From positions 43,093-107,092 of the forward strand of contig SCKJ01000008.1 of the NCBI GenBank assembly GCA_004124875.1: DNA of 64,000 nucleotides. The letters are read 5' to 3'. The stretch comes from Fidelibacterota bacterium. GTDB taxonomy: Bacteria; Fidelibacterota; Marinisomatia; SCGC-AAA003-L08; TS1B11. Both the position numbers and the translations under genes were made by a program. Every line of letters starts with the position of its first letter. Within the stretch, counting starts at the first letter, position 1. Under the pieces are notes generated by a model, which made no database searches, was not told the DNA's origin, and saw nothing but the letters and a program-made list of their open reading frames with translations. Shown in pieces: positions 45,136 through 53,777 of the stretch.

Positions 45136-47975
45136 CAGTAGTCCCAGCCGAAAAAGAACTGGCTGAACCACGGGCTGTCCGAAGAACGGAAATCGGTCCG
45201 TTTGCCCAGGTCCCAGCGCACTACGAGCCCGCCCATGAACAGCCCCCGAAGCCCAAATCCGTAACTGCCAATAAAGCCCGGGAAATCCCGGTCCCATGCA
45301 TTGCCCACGTCCAGGAAGAAAGCGCCCCGGATAGGGGCCATTCCCACTGCATAGTCCCGCAGATTCAGCAACAGGCTGCGGGCGAAGGGGAAACGCAGCT
45401 CGTGGTTGAGCAGGATGTACTTGCGGCCGGCGACCTGGGTAATGCGATAGCCCCGCAGGCCCCAGCTCCCGCCGATGTAAAACCGGCGGATGTCCCTTCC
45501 GTCGTTGTACCACAGCATGGTGCGCTGGGCGAATGTCAGCCGCCGGGTCAGTCGCGAGTAGAGGCGGTTGTCCACCAGCAAGGTATAGTTGTAATTCCGC
45601 GATTGGGCGAAGTTGAAGGTTAGCCCGCCGGTGACGCGCAGCCGCCAGCCGTCCACGGGTCCGGTGGGCGCCCACAGGGAGTTGTCATGGACGAACGAAA
45701 CGTAGTTGGAGACCAGCAGGGCTTCCACATCCGGTTTGCCAAAGAATTCCTTCCGGCTGCGCCATAGGCTGCCGCTCAGTTCCACCCGGCGAAAGACACT
45801 CAAGGGATAGTTCATGGCCCCCCGCACGCCTAGCGCCTCCTCGAAGAAGAAAAATCCCTGGAACGGGTCGTAGTACTCGTTGGCGAAGCGGAACATGCCC
45901 CAGGCGTGGTTGACCCGGTGCGTGAGGTTGGTGGTGGTGGCGGCCAGGTTTAAGCGGCTCAGAAACTGTGAGCTGGTCTGGGCCGTATTGGCAATGAGAA
46001 AGTGATAGTAGCGGTTGCCCAACATATCGGAGATCCCCAGCTGGACACCACCCAGGAAGCCGAAAATGGGATCGTAGGCCACGGCGGTCTGGGCAAAGTC
46101 CAGACTGTACTTCAGGCGGTAAGGGCGGCTCTCGGTGGCGCTGGGGCCCTCATAGCGCGGCGGGGTCCATGCCCCCGCTGGTGGCTCAGGTCCACCGGGC
46201 CTGCCCGCCGGTGACGCGAGGCCAGAATTTCCTTGTGCCAGTTGCAGCTGGAAGCTGTAGCCCTGAAAGGCCGTGATGAGCAGACTATCCCCCTCCAGGG
46301 ACAGCACGTCGATGGCGCCTGTGTGCAGGTTGGTTACCGGCGACAGCGTCGCTTCTGAGATATTGCTCCCTCCCTTGCCGGGCAGGTCCAGCCGCCAGAT
46401 GTTGGGGGTGCCTGAGCGGTCGGACACAAAATGAATGGCCCCGGGGCTGGCTGGAGACCACCGCGGCCGCCGGTCCGCATATGGCCCACTGGTAAGCATG
46501 CGCAGCTCCAGGCTGTTCAGGTCGAGGAGAAACAGGTTCGTTCCTCCGTCCAGCCGAGGCCGGCCCCGGTCCGAACTGAACACCACCCACCGCCCGTCGG
46601 GGCTGAACGTGGGATCCCGGTCCAGGTAAACGTCGTGTGTGAGCCGCACCACAGCGCTGTCCCCCACCGTCCAAAGATAAAGGTCGCTCGTTCCGCCCTG
46701 GTCCTGGGCGCTAAAAATAATCCGGCCACCGTCCTTCGACCAGCTAGGCGAGCGGATCGTCACCAGATCGGGGTGGGCCACTTCCCCCACCTTCTCCAGG
46801 TTCTCCAGGTCCACCAGCTGGATCCGGTCGCGCTGGTACGATTTGGCCACAAACGCCAGCACCCCGTCGCCGGAAACACTCAGCCCGCTCTGGAGGAAAT
46901 GGAGCGACTCCAGGTTCGGCGTCCGCTCCCCCCGGATCACCAGCTCCTCCTGGGAGCCCCTGAGGTTCTGCCGGTAGACGTTGGTGTACCCGTCCCGCGA
47001 GGAGAGGTAAACCAGGTGATCCTGCCCCTCTGCGTCGCGATAAACCGTGGGCGCCACGTTGGACCCGGCACGGGTCAACTGCTCGGCGTGGGAACCGGGG
47101 AGCGACTGCTGGGACAGGGCCGCGGCAGCTTTCTGCTTCAGCGACAGCCGCCAGTTCAAGGTCAACTCCCGGTACGCTTTGCCCGTCACCGCTGAAAGCG
47201 CGTCCTCGAATGAATCGTGCTGATAGATTTCCTCCATGACCTGGCGTATGCGATCAGAGCCGTAGGTTTCCTCGAAATAGCGCAAGAACGCCTGGCCTTC
47301 CTTGTAGAGCAGGAAGCCCGCCGACATGAGGGACAGGCTTTCCAAGGGCAGGAGATGGTCGTGCAGGAGGGCGTCACGGATCACCATCTCGGCCTCTGTG
47401 TCCCAACCGGTGGACCACCACTCCGCCATCCCCTCAATGAACCATAGAGGCGGCAGCCGCGGATCCAACACGCCGCCCAGCTTGGCCATGGCGTTGATCT
47501 TCGAGTACATGAATACATGCACCAGTTCGTGGCGGATCACATGCCGGAAGTCGTACATCGAGCCGTTGTTGGGCAGCACCACCCGTCCCTTCACAAACTC
47601 GAAGAAGCCCCCCACCCCCTCCGGGATCATGAACGGGGCCGTGTTGGTCTGCTGGAAATGCAAATGGTTGCTGTAGATAACCAGCGGCACCAGCCGGTGA
47701 AGCGTATGATTGAACTTCTGCTCCAGCTCGTCAAAGGCCTCCTCAGCCCAGAATCCGGCCGCCCGTGCCAAGTCCTCCTCCTCCGGGTAGTAAAATAGTT
47801 GGAAGTGGGGCGTGGTCAACACATGCCAGTCGAACTGTTCGTACTGAATCTTGTTACGGCCGAAGTAGAACTGGCCTTGGGCCGCACCCAGCAGGAGCAG
47901 CATCAGTCCCACCAGCATGAAGGGGTGGGGACCCACCAGCGGCGGGTTGGAAATACCGGTTGGCAGGCTCCTCAT
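45135..47975 (-). CDS. HExxH peptidase - beta-propeller - Omp85 barrel fusion
   Basis: The 946-residue protein has a signal peptide (LVGLMLLLLGAAQGQ). A peptidase MA-like zinc domain carries RHELVHVFMY (His149, Glu150, His153) and WFIEGMAEWWS (Glu181, Glu185). A WD40-like propeller spans about 290-590 (TPNIWRLDLPG, DPTFSPDGRWVVFSSDRG). The C-terminal Omp85/BamA-type barrel runs from about 630, with the L6-type motif GGSWGLRGY and the final SQFFFGWDY. No POTRA domains are seen, so it is not BamA itself. The start may be the ATG at 47918 instead. It leads a four-gene operon with a BamB-like lipoprotein. Probably a surface-exposed or periplasmic protease attached to its own barrel. Confidence 0.85.
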   Translation of the reverse strand: MRSLPTGISNPPLVGPHPFMLVGLMLLLLGAAQGQFYFGRNKIQYEQFDWHVLTTPHFQLFYYPEEEDLARAAGFWAEEAFDELEQKFNHTLHRLVPLVIYSNHLHFQQTNTAPFMIPEGVGGFFEFVKGRVVLPNNGSMYDFRHVIRHELVHVFMYSKINAMAKLGGVLDPRLPPLWFIEGMAEWWSTGWDTEAEMVIRDALLHDHLLPLESLSLMSAGFLLYKEGQAFLRYFEETYGSDRIRQVMEEIYQHDSFEDALSAVTGKAYRELTLNWRLSLKQKAAAALSQQSLPGSHAEQLTRAGSNVAPTVYRDAEGQDHLVYLSSRDGYTNVYRQNLRGSQEELVIRGERTPNLESLHFLQSGLSVSGDGVLAFVAKSYQRDRIQLVDLENLEKVGEVAHPDLVTIRSPSWSKDGGRIIFSAQDQGGTSDLYLWTVGDSAVVRLTHDVYLDRDPTFSPDGRWVVFSSDRGRPRLDGGTNLFLLDLNSLELRMLTSGPYADRRPRWSPASPGAIHFVSDRSGTPNIWRLDLPGKGGSNISEATLSPVTNLHTGAIDVLSLEGDSLLITAFQGYSFQLQLAQGNSGLASPAGRPGGPEPPAGAWTPPRYEGPSATESRPYRLKYSLDFAQTAVAYDPIFGFLGGVQLGISDMLGNRYYHFLIANTAQTSSQFLSRLNLAATTTNLTHRVNHAWGMFRFANEYYDPFQGFFFFEEALGVRGAMNYPLSVFRRVELSGSLWRSRKEFFGKPDVEALLVSNYVSFVHDNSLWAPTGPVDGWRLRVTGGLTFNFAQSRNYNYTLLVDNRLYSRLTRRLTFAQRTMLWYNDGRDIRRFYIGGSWGLRGYRITQVAGRKYILLNHELRFPFARSLLLNLRDYAVGMAPIRGAFFLDVGNAWDRDFPGFIGSYGFGLRGLFMGGLVVRWDLGKRTDFRSSDSPWFSQFFFGWDY

Positions 47976-48139
47976 CCCAGTGTTTCACGGTGGCGCAGCA
48001 TGCATGAAAGGTAGACAGTTGCCGATATGAAGTCCATACCTGCCGGATAAACTGACGGCCCAGTGACCCATGAGAGTTCGGCAGAGGAGGCGCGGCCAGC
48101 CGGCCGTTGGCGGCCGGATGAATTCTTGTAAGGCCTCCC

Positions 48140-48232
48140 TGTACATCGTCAAAGCAATGCGAGCCACTTGAGTCTAAAACCAAGAGACAAATATTGCGTT
48201 TCAAAGGTTAAGCTAACGCCTCAACTGAACCC
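48140..48232 (-). repeat. IS3-family right-end remnant (solo end 1)
   Basis: It begins TGTACATCGTCAAAGCAATG, the terminal inverted repeat shared with the IS at 63787 (TGTATCCCGTCAGAACAATT). It continues GTCTAAAACCAAGAGACAAA, matching the last codons and tail of the transposase remnant at 59049. The rest of the element is missing. Confidence 0.7.
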
Positions 48233-48343
48233 CTTTGTATCAGCATCCACCGGACTCCAAGTCCAGCACACCCTCGACGAGAGATTAGTTAGCGAATCCG
48301 CCATGTATCCGGCCGGGAGGCTATTCCAGGCCTGAAAGGCGGG

Positions 48344-48425
48344 CTACTTCAGCAGCACTATCCTTCGCCAACCTCAGGACAAGCCTTGACGGACTTGGTG
48401 CAGGTAGGTGTCACCATTTGGATTA
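48344..48425 (-). pseudogene. Orphan sorting-domain tail with 22-bp insertion
   Basis: Minus-strand codons MVTPTCTKSVK are followed by a 22-bp insert (GCTTGTCCTGAGGTTGGCGA...) and then IVLLK and TAG in another frame. Without the insert this would be a normal sorting-domain end. No gene body precedes it. Confidence 0.72.
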
Positions 48426-48523
48426 GTCAGAAAAGGGAAATAACTTTTGATATGGGTACGGTCACGATATCAGGTCTCAACGGCCTGGAATGCTTCTTCG
48501 TTATTAGTAGCTAGGCGGCGCGC

Positions 48524-48892
48524 ATGGTTCGAACCAAAGGCCTCTATCATCTTCATCTCATCGTTCGCGATCTCGAGCGGTCCCGGCGCTTCTACCAAGG
48601 CGTATTCGGGATGGAGGAGCAGTTTCGCGCGGGTCCAAAGCTGATCTTCCTGAGTACCCCTGGGAGCAAGGACCTCATCACCCTCAACGAAGATCCGGCG
48701 AAGGCACAGCAGGCGGGGGTCAACGGTGGAGTCAGCCACTTTGGCTTCAAGCTTGCGGAGGGCTCGGAACTCAACGCCGCAATCTCGGAGGTCGAGGCCG
48801 CCGGTGGCAAGCTGCTCAGCCGCGGCGAACACGAACCCGGCGCCCCCTACGCGTATGTCGAGGACCCCGACGGCTACGTGATTGAGCTCTAG
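48524..48892 (+). CDS. VOC-superfamily protein (glyoxalase/dioxygenase fold)
   Basis: The 122-residue protein has the VOC fold: YHLHLIVRDLERSRRFYQGV with the first metal His, GVSHFGFKLAEG with the second, and AYVEDPDGYVIEL with the final Glu. These could form a metal site as in glyoxalase I or ring-cleavage dioxygenases; many small members confer resistance by binding or modifying drugs. The gene is isolated and lies between two copies of an IS-end/sorting-tail composite repeat, suggesting it arrived as an insert. The substrate is unknown. Confidence 0.87.
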   Translation: MVRTKGLYHLHLIVRDLERSRRFYQGVFGMEEQFRAGPKLIFLSTPGSKDLITLNEDPAKAQQAGVNGGVSHFGFKLAEGSELNAAISEVEAAGGKLLSRGEHEPGAPYAYVEDPDGYVIEL

Positions 48893-48945
48893 GCTGCCCG
48901 CCGCCTCTGTTTTTCTTCCGTCAACGAAACCTCCAAAGCGCTTGC

Positions 48946-49045
48946 TGTACGGCGTCAGAGCAATTTGAGCTACTTGGGTCTAAAACTAGGAGACACATTT
49001 CATGTTTCCAAGGACTAGCTGACGTCTCATATGCGAACCCCTTCC
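48946..49045 (-). repeat. IS3-family right-end remnant (solo end 2)
   Basis: It begins TGTACGGCGTCAGAGCAATT and continues GTCTAAAACTAGGAGACACA, closely matching solo end 1 and the transposase remnant at 59009-59100. The segment then passes into the flank of another orphan sorting tail, in the same order and with similar spacing as at 48.1-48.4 kb. Confidence 0.72.
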
Positions 49046-49136
49046 TAATCGCACGTACCGGATATTAGATCCAGCATTTCATCGATGGAGGACCTATCAG
49101 CGTACCCGGTGAAACGACTTTTGCGGCAACTTTTCC

Positions 49137-49205
49137 CTACTTCAGCAACACTATCCTTCGCCAAACTCATGACAAGCCTTGATGGACTTGGTTGACTCTG
49201 GCGAC
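49137..49205 (-). pseudogene. Orphan sorting-domain tail with 22-bp insertion
   Basis: Minus-strand codons TKSIK are followed by the insert GCTTGTCATGAGTTTGGCGA... and then IVLLK and TAG. The insertion is at the same codon as in the copies at 40681 and 48344. Sequence beyond the tail start is not coding. Confidence 0.7.
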
Positions 49206-49324
49206 ATTTAGGATGACGTTTATATATGCCGCTGACAATTTGAACTCTAGGACTGTGCGCTGTAATATCAATTTGGTGAAAAGTAGATTATGATGCTCCC
49301 GGAGTCTTTAGCTTTTCTTAACAA

Positions 49325-49732
49325 ATGATAGTTAGACGGCCATGGATAACTGGAGGGCCAAATCAGGAGAATGAGTTGGGTGGACGTTCCCTAACCGCGA
49401 AGTGGGTACTGGTAGGTGTGGGCTTGCTCTTCATGGTAATCGGTTTCATCATCGGTGGCCTCCGATGGGTACAGTCGATACCGCAGAGCTACGGCTGGCT
49501 CGCGCCGTTGTTCTTGGCCCTCGGCACCGTTGGGACACTGACGGCATGGTTCGGCCTTCGAAAAGGTCGGCGATGGCCGTTGGTGATTCTCGCCCTTCTC
49601 TATGTTCCATGGACGATCATGGGGCTGCTCGGGGATGCCATGCAAGGGTACTGGTCCCTGGTTTCGGCCGAGTGGCTCGGCTTGCTGCTTATGGCCTGGG
49701 CAATCACTACAATCATGCGGCGGGCCGTCTAA
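49325..49732 (+). CDS. Small four-helix membrane protein, unknown
   Basis: The 135-residue frame has four hydrophobic segments (about 26-46, 58-76, 84-102, 112-130), with loops LRWVQSIPQSYGWL and FGLRKGRRWPL. The true start may be further in, near residue 17. There is no recognisable family, and no strong ribosome site. Its helix pattern makes it more likely real than a chance frame. It follows the second composite repeat, in the accessory region. Confidence 0.55.
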   Translation: MIVRRPWITGGPNQENELGGRSLTAKWVLVGVGLLFMVIGFIIGGLRWVQSIPQSYGWLAPLFLALGTVGTLTAWFGLRKGRRWPLVILALLYVPWTIMGLLGDAMQGYWSLVSAEWLGLLLMAWAITTIMRRAV

Positions 49733-49935
49733 CAACGGCATGCAGCTGATCGGCAAAAGAGTTGGGCGTTCTGTTAGGGTCGGGCAAAAAGGGGGCCCAA
49801 GACCTCGCCTCGAGTATGCGCCATCAGCTGCCTGGCATATGACGCGAGGCTAGAGCCCCGGGCAGCTAATGGTACGGAGAAGGCGGGTGGGGGGGATTGT
49901 CAAGGGAGTGCGAGATAGTAAACGCCATCCCCGGG

Positions 49936-50736
49936 TCATCCCTTCAGCCCGGCGTCCGCTCGAGGCTGCTCCCGCGCAGCATTCTGAAACAGTACGGCCG
50001 ACACTACAAACAGCATGGCAAAGAACGCACTCAGAACAAACACACGGAACACGCTTGGTGCCCAGGAGGTAGCTGGGGGCGGCCAGATAATCAGCGCGAT
50101 TGCGGGAACCGATATTTGAGCGAGCGCCGCCGCATACAATGTACCTGCCATTCCGCGCGGCTTAAAGCGTGCCATAAGGGAACCGATGAATCCGACAGCG
50201 AATACTGCTCCATACAACAGGTTGGCGGGTTGACCTTCGTTTCCGATAATGCCGACGGCACCGTTCACCCAGAAAAGAAGGAAAGCTGTTACAAGCCCAA
50301 TGCTAAAAGCGACTCGGTACACGGTTTTCTCCGACCTTCTCGCTACCAGTTCGTACGCAAGGCCTACCCCGAACAGGAGAGCACCCATAACAACGAAATC
50401 GGACAAGTCCCAGTTCACTTCATTAGTAAATTGCATCGCCACCAGAGGTATCATCAGTAAAAGCGCTATGACGACAGCCCACAAAGTCAGTCTTTTTGTA
50501 ATGTTTTGCGTCAAGATCATTGGTATCCTTTCTCTCATAATTCCTGCAGACGTTTCAACGAACACCCAAAGCGCAAGAGCGAACAATCCTTCTCCAGCTG
50601 CTTGGCGCTCTCGGCAGAGGTCGTTGAAGGTCTGCGCCATTCCCTCACCGAAGCGTTCGCGGTACGGCTTCGGGTAGAGGTGCAGCAGTTTTGCGTATAG
50701 CTCCCGGTAACGGGCGGTTGCGTGCTTATATGCCAT
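49936..50736 (-). CDS. PadR-associated membrane protein
   Basis: The 266-residue protein starts MAYKHATARYRELYAKLLHLY, with the YPKPYRERFGEGMAQTFNDL motif found at the N-terminus of membrane proteins encoded next to PadR regulators. Seven or so hydrophobic helices follow. The ATG at 50736 overlaps the end of the PadR gene by 11 bp; a longer frame to 50775 lies within that gene. The pair probably forms a self-contained sensor or transporter-control unit. Its substrate is unknown. Confidence 0.75.
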   Translation of the reverse strand: MAYKHATARYRELYAKLLHLYPKPYRERFGEGMAQTFNDLCRERQAAGEGLFALALWVFVETSAGIMRERIPMILTQNITKRLTLWAVVIALLLMIPLVAMQFTNEVNWDLSDFVVMGALLFGVGLAYELVARRSEKTVYRVAFSIGLVTAFLLFWVNGAVGIIGNEGQPANLLYGAVFAVGFIGSLMARFKPRGMAGTLYAAALAQISVPAIALIIWPPPATSWAPSVFRVFVLSAFFAMLFVVSAVLFQNAAREQPRADAGLKG

Positions 50737-51088
50737 AGGCGTAAGTATTGGGCGAAAGCCTTTCGTGCTCGGCAACCGCCACCACCTCTCGGTATCGCTC
50801 TAACTCCGCTGCAAGCGCTTTCTCACCGAGACCGGTGATTTTGTAGTACACTCGCCGTTCATCGTCCATATCGGGATCTATTTTCTTGTCGCTCTCGCGT
50901 ATCAGCCCGGCTTTCATCATGCGACCCAGGGAACCGTAGAGCGTTCCCGGCCCCATGTTCACTTTTCCCTGCGAATCGGCTTCAACCTGCTTCATGATTC
51001 CATAGCCATGCCGCTCTTTTATTGAGAGAACGAGGAGGATATGAAGCACCGCCGGAGTGAGGGGCGCATTGACTTTGTTGTTTGCCAT
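50726..51088 (-). CDS. PadR-family transcriptional regulator
   Basis: The 120-residue protein has the PadR winged helix: LTPAVLHILLVLSIKERHGYGI, GPGTLYGSLGRMMKAGLIRE, and the wing DDERRVYYKITGLGEKAL. It overlaps the membrane gene downstream. Upstream, 11 bp before the start, is a perfect 8-bp inverted repeat that probably serves as its operator. Confidence 0.9.
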   Translation of the reverse strand: MANNKVNAPLTPAVLHILLVLSIKERHGYGIMKQVEADSQGKVNMGPGTLYGSLGRMMKAGLIRESDKKIDPDMDDERRVYYKITGLGEKALAAELERYREVVAVAEHERLSPNTYAYGI

Positions 51089-51098
51089 ACTCCGATAT

Positions 51099-51117
51099 TA
51101 TATCCGTTACGGATATA
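51099..51117. promoter_or_regulatory. Inverted repeat, probable PadR operator
   Basis: TATATCCG and CGGATATA are perfect 8-bp arms around TTA, 11 bp upstream of the padR start. A partial extra copy (TCCGATATTATATCCG) overlaps it. The position fits autorepression. Confidence 0.65.
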
Positions 51118-51439
51118 TGTCAAGCGGAAATATTCTGTTGTGGATAACGCCGATTCGTTTGCGCAGCATCTCAAGGTTCCATTCCTGAAGGTCACGCCCA
51201 TCCCCTAAGATCCTGCCTGAGGAGGGCGTATAGAGCCGTGTCGGCAGTTTGATCTGTGTGGCCTTTCACGAGCCATTCTCCCCCACCGGGGCCAGTTTCT
51301 GGCCCGGCTGAAGATGCAGGTTCACATTACCGAGTGCCGGTTGATCAGAGCCTGGGTGAATGAAGGTTACATCCTCAAATTCCAGTCCCGTTCCTGGGTC
51401 AGGACCGGATCTGGCGCCAGTTGCGTGAACAGGCATATT

Positions 51440-51568
51440 CCATTCCAGGTAGTCGTGAGATTGAGAGGTAGAACCACCAATGGACGGAGGGTACCCGCAG
51501 GTATCTACATTGCTCGCTTGACAACGCCTGAGTTCAGTCAGTCAGAGAAGATCGTGCTGCTGAAATAA
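51440..51568 (+). pseudogene. Orphan sorting-domain tail, plus strand
   Basis: Plus-strand codons end with NGRRVPAGIYIARLTTPEFS then QSEKIVLLK and TAA, the last 35 residues of a sorting domain. The preceding frame to 51314 has no sorting-domain or other similarity. This tail lacks the 22-bp insert seen in the other orphan copies. Confidence 0.72.
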
Positions 51569-52024
51569 GAGGGTAACAGTTTCTCAATCAGCAACCCTGC
51601 AGCAACCTACCCCTTACTCTTCCGTCTGAGAACTCTATTCTTTTGAAACACTGCGCTAAAGCGGCTTAAACTCCCCTCAAACTCACGACATTACTCCTCG
51701 AACTGGTGAGATTACCGATGTAATTGAAGTAAAACTGACGAGGTTTTATACATTATCTGGTGAGTTTTAATAATGTCGAGATTATAACAATGGAAGGACG
51801 CTTCAGCAGAGGAAACGTTATAACCTGAAACCACAGCACCAAGCGGTGGCTGCATCATGAATAGGATGCCCAGAAACTCTCTCTTAACTTTAATCTTGAT
51901 CCACCCGCAATGCTTTGAGGACGTACAAGGTTGAATGAATAGTTGGTCAAACTGGGTCTTATAATGCCTGATTTAGACAGAAGCATTTTGTTTCCCCGAA
52001 ACCGTTTGGCGGTTTTCTAAACTC
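51569..52024. other. Intergenic with imperfect inverted repeats
   Basis: About 455 bp without a gene. Around 51670-51800, AAACTCACGACATTA, CTGGTGAGATT, CTGGTGAGTTTTAATAATG and TGTCGAG make imperfect direct and inverted repeats. They could be a regulator binding region or the end of a small mobile element. Function unknown. Confidence 0.35.
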
Positions 52025-52411
52025 GTGCCCAATCCTCACCGCAAACTCGCAGCGATCATTTTCACCGATATTGCCGGATATACGGCCTTATCGGCAAAAC
52101 TTGAAGAAAAAGCACTCCGGCTCATTAATCGCCAGAGAGAATAGCTCGAGCCGATCGTGCACAAGCATAAGGGAGATTGGCTGAGGGAAATTGGTGATGG
52201 CTTGCTATTGAGCTGCTCCAGTTCCAAGGAAACGGTCAACTGTGCGATTGAGATACAGCAGGCTACTAGAGAAATCGAAGATCTCAACCTGCGAATCGGA
52301 ATTCATGAGGGTGGCATCCTGGAGAAAAATGATGATGTTTTTGGCGATGACGTCAATATCGCCTCGAGGAGCGAACCGTTCCCAGCCGAGGCGGATCTGA
52401 GCATGCTATAA
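52025..52411 (+). pseudogene. Broken class III adenylate/guanylate cyclase
   Basis: From a GTG at 52025 the codons read PHRKLAAIIFTDIAGYTALS, a cyclase start with the first metal Asp. A TAG stop at 52142-52144 interrupts, then the same frame continues with VHKHKGDWLREIGDGLLLS, LRIGIHEGGIL and VFGDDVNIASR. These are ordered cyclase motifs. The end of the domain and the usual TolB/TPR partner are absent. It is a decayed relative of the signalling proteins at 1-974 and 38341-40392. Confidence 0.82.
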
Positions 52412-52456
52412 CAAGGGAGGGGGGCAGCATTCTGGCTGGCCAATACCTACCCAGCC

Positions 52457-53341
52457 ATGAGGGGTCGGTGGAAGAAAATGGCTGCTATTAAGCATCACAA
52501 ATCACAGTCTATGTTATTCGTATATGTTCTGGCATTTTTTATTCTGTTTAGCCTGGCGGGCTTCTTAATCTCGATAAGGCCCCCGAGAATTACTTCTAAC
52601 ACCAGTCCCGCCGATTTTGGGTTACGATATGAGGAGGTTTCATTTCCGACCACGGACGGCCTCGAGCTGAAGGGCTGGTATATCCCCAACCGGGGGGACC
52701 AAGCTAAGACGGTCATACTCCTGCATGGCTATCCTGCCGATAAGGGAGATATTTTACCCGTCCTGTCCTTTCTAAGCGCCGATTACAATCTCCTGCTCTT
52801 CGACTTTCGCTATTTGGGGCAGAGCCAAGGCAGGATTTCTACCATCGGGGGGAGGGAAACAGAAGACCTCCTGGCCGCGATCCGCTTCCTCAAATCGCGC
52901 GGCATAGGAGAAGTGGGTGTGTGGGGTTTCTCCCTGGGGGGCGCCGTGGCATTGATGGCGGCTAAGGAGGCGCCGGAGATTAAAGCCATCGTTTCTGAAT
53001 CTAGCTATGCCCGGCTGGATCTCATGGTGCGCGAATTCTACCGCATCCCGGGTTTGAAATACCCCCTTGCCTACCTTACCGGAATGTGGTCCAAGATTTT
53101 CCTGGGGATTGACCCGAAAAACGTCTCACCGGCCGAGAGTGTCAATGGACTTGACATACCCATCCTTATTGTGCATTCGAAAAACGATAGGGTAATCCCT
53201 TTCCGGCATGCTCTCCTGCTTCAGGAGGCTTTAAGAGATAACCCCAGGGCAGAGTTCTGGTTTGAGGAGAAGCTGGCACATGGACAGGTCGGCGGAACGT
53301 ATCGGAAGCGGATCGAGGCGTTTTTCGAGAAGAGCCTGTGA
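52457..53341 (+). CDS. Membrane-anchored alpha/beta hydrolase
   Basis: The 294-residue protein has one N-terminal helix (LFVYVLAFFILFSLAGFLI). An alpha/beta hydrolase fold follows with oxyanion region LLHGYPADKGD, nucleophile GFSLGGA, acid in HSKNDRVIPF, and His in LAHGQVGG. The layout resembles the FrsA/YqkD-like or peptidase S15-like small lipase group. The start could also be the ATG at 52478. It stands alone between pseudogenes, so its substrate (ester or peptide) is open. Confidence 0.85.
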   Translation: MRGRWKKMAAIKHHKSQSMLFVYVLAFFILFSLAGFLISIRPPRITSNTSPADFGLRYEEVSFPTTDGLELKGWYIPNRGDQAKTVILLHGYPADKGDILPVLSFLSADYNLLLFDFRYLGQSQGRISTIGGRETEDLLAAIRFLKSRGIGEVGVWGFSLGGAVALMAAKEAPEIKAIVSESSYARLDLMVREFYRIPGLKYPLAYLTGMWSKIFLGIDPKNVSPAESVNGLDIPILIVHSKNDRVIPFRHALLLQEALRDNPRAEFWFEEKLAHGQVGGTYRKRIEAFFEKSL

Positions 53342-53489
53342 GTGATCACCCGTAAATCATCGGGACAGGCATCGTGATCTGACGCCTGACGGATACCTGA
53401 CAAAAGTCTACGGGCAGGGGCGCATTTGCTTGTGCCTCTGGCCTGGGCCGACCTCCTTTCACCCGTCCGCCTGAAAGGAGCGAAACACC

Positions 53490-53770
53490 GTGGCCGCCAT
53501 TTTTACGTCCAAATCGTACAAGTTTCTGGAGGAGCTGCGCCATAACAATACGCGCATCTGGTTCAACGCCAACATGGACCGCACTATTGAGGACGTGCGC
53601 GACCGGCTGAGCGCGTTTATCATTGCCATGCAGGAGCCAATGCCCGTCTGGCCGGCCCAGCCGGACAGGCCTTTCACGGTTTGGGTTTGGTATCATAAGG
53701 ATGGAAAATCTTATGTAACGGGCAGAGGTGACCGAATTTCACCCTTCCATGGATCAGGTAAGAGCGGGTC
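53490..53770 (+). pseudogene. Truncated DUF2461 protein
   Basis: The codons FTSKSYKFLEELRHNNTRIW then FNANMDR match the start of DUF2461 proteins, which are about 220 residues long. Here about 80 residues remain (to KDGKSYVTGR), then the frame loses similarity and runs into the 3' end of the convergent SDR gene. The middle seems deleted: the later WYHKDG part normally lies well after the N-terminal motif. Confidence 0.65.
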
Positions 53771-53777
53771 CAGAAAC

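Noticed and set aside
43930..45675. Longer 581-codon version of the BamB-like gene
   Set aside because: The first 180 codons lie inside the Omp85 fusion gene and lack a signal peptide; the ATG at 45135 gives a proper lipoprotein.
45135..47975. Housekeeping BamA
   Set aside because: No POTRA domains and a fused peptidase-propeller; only the barrel resembles Omp85.
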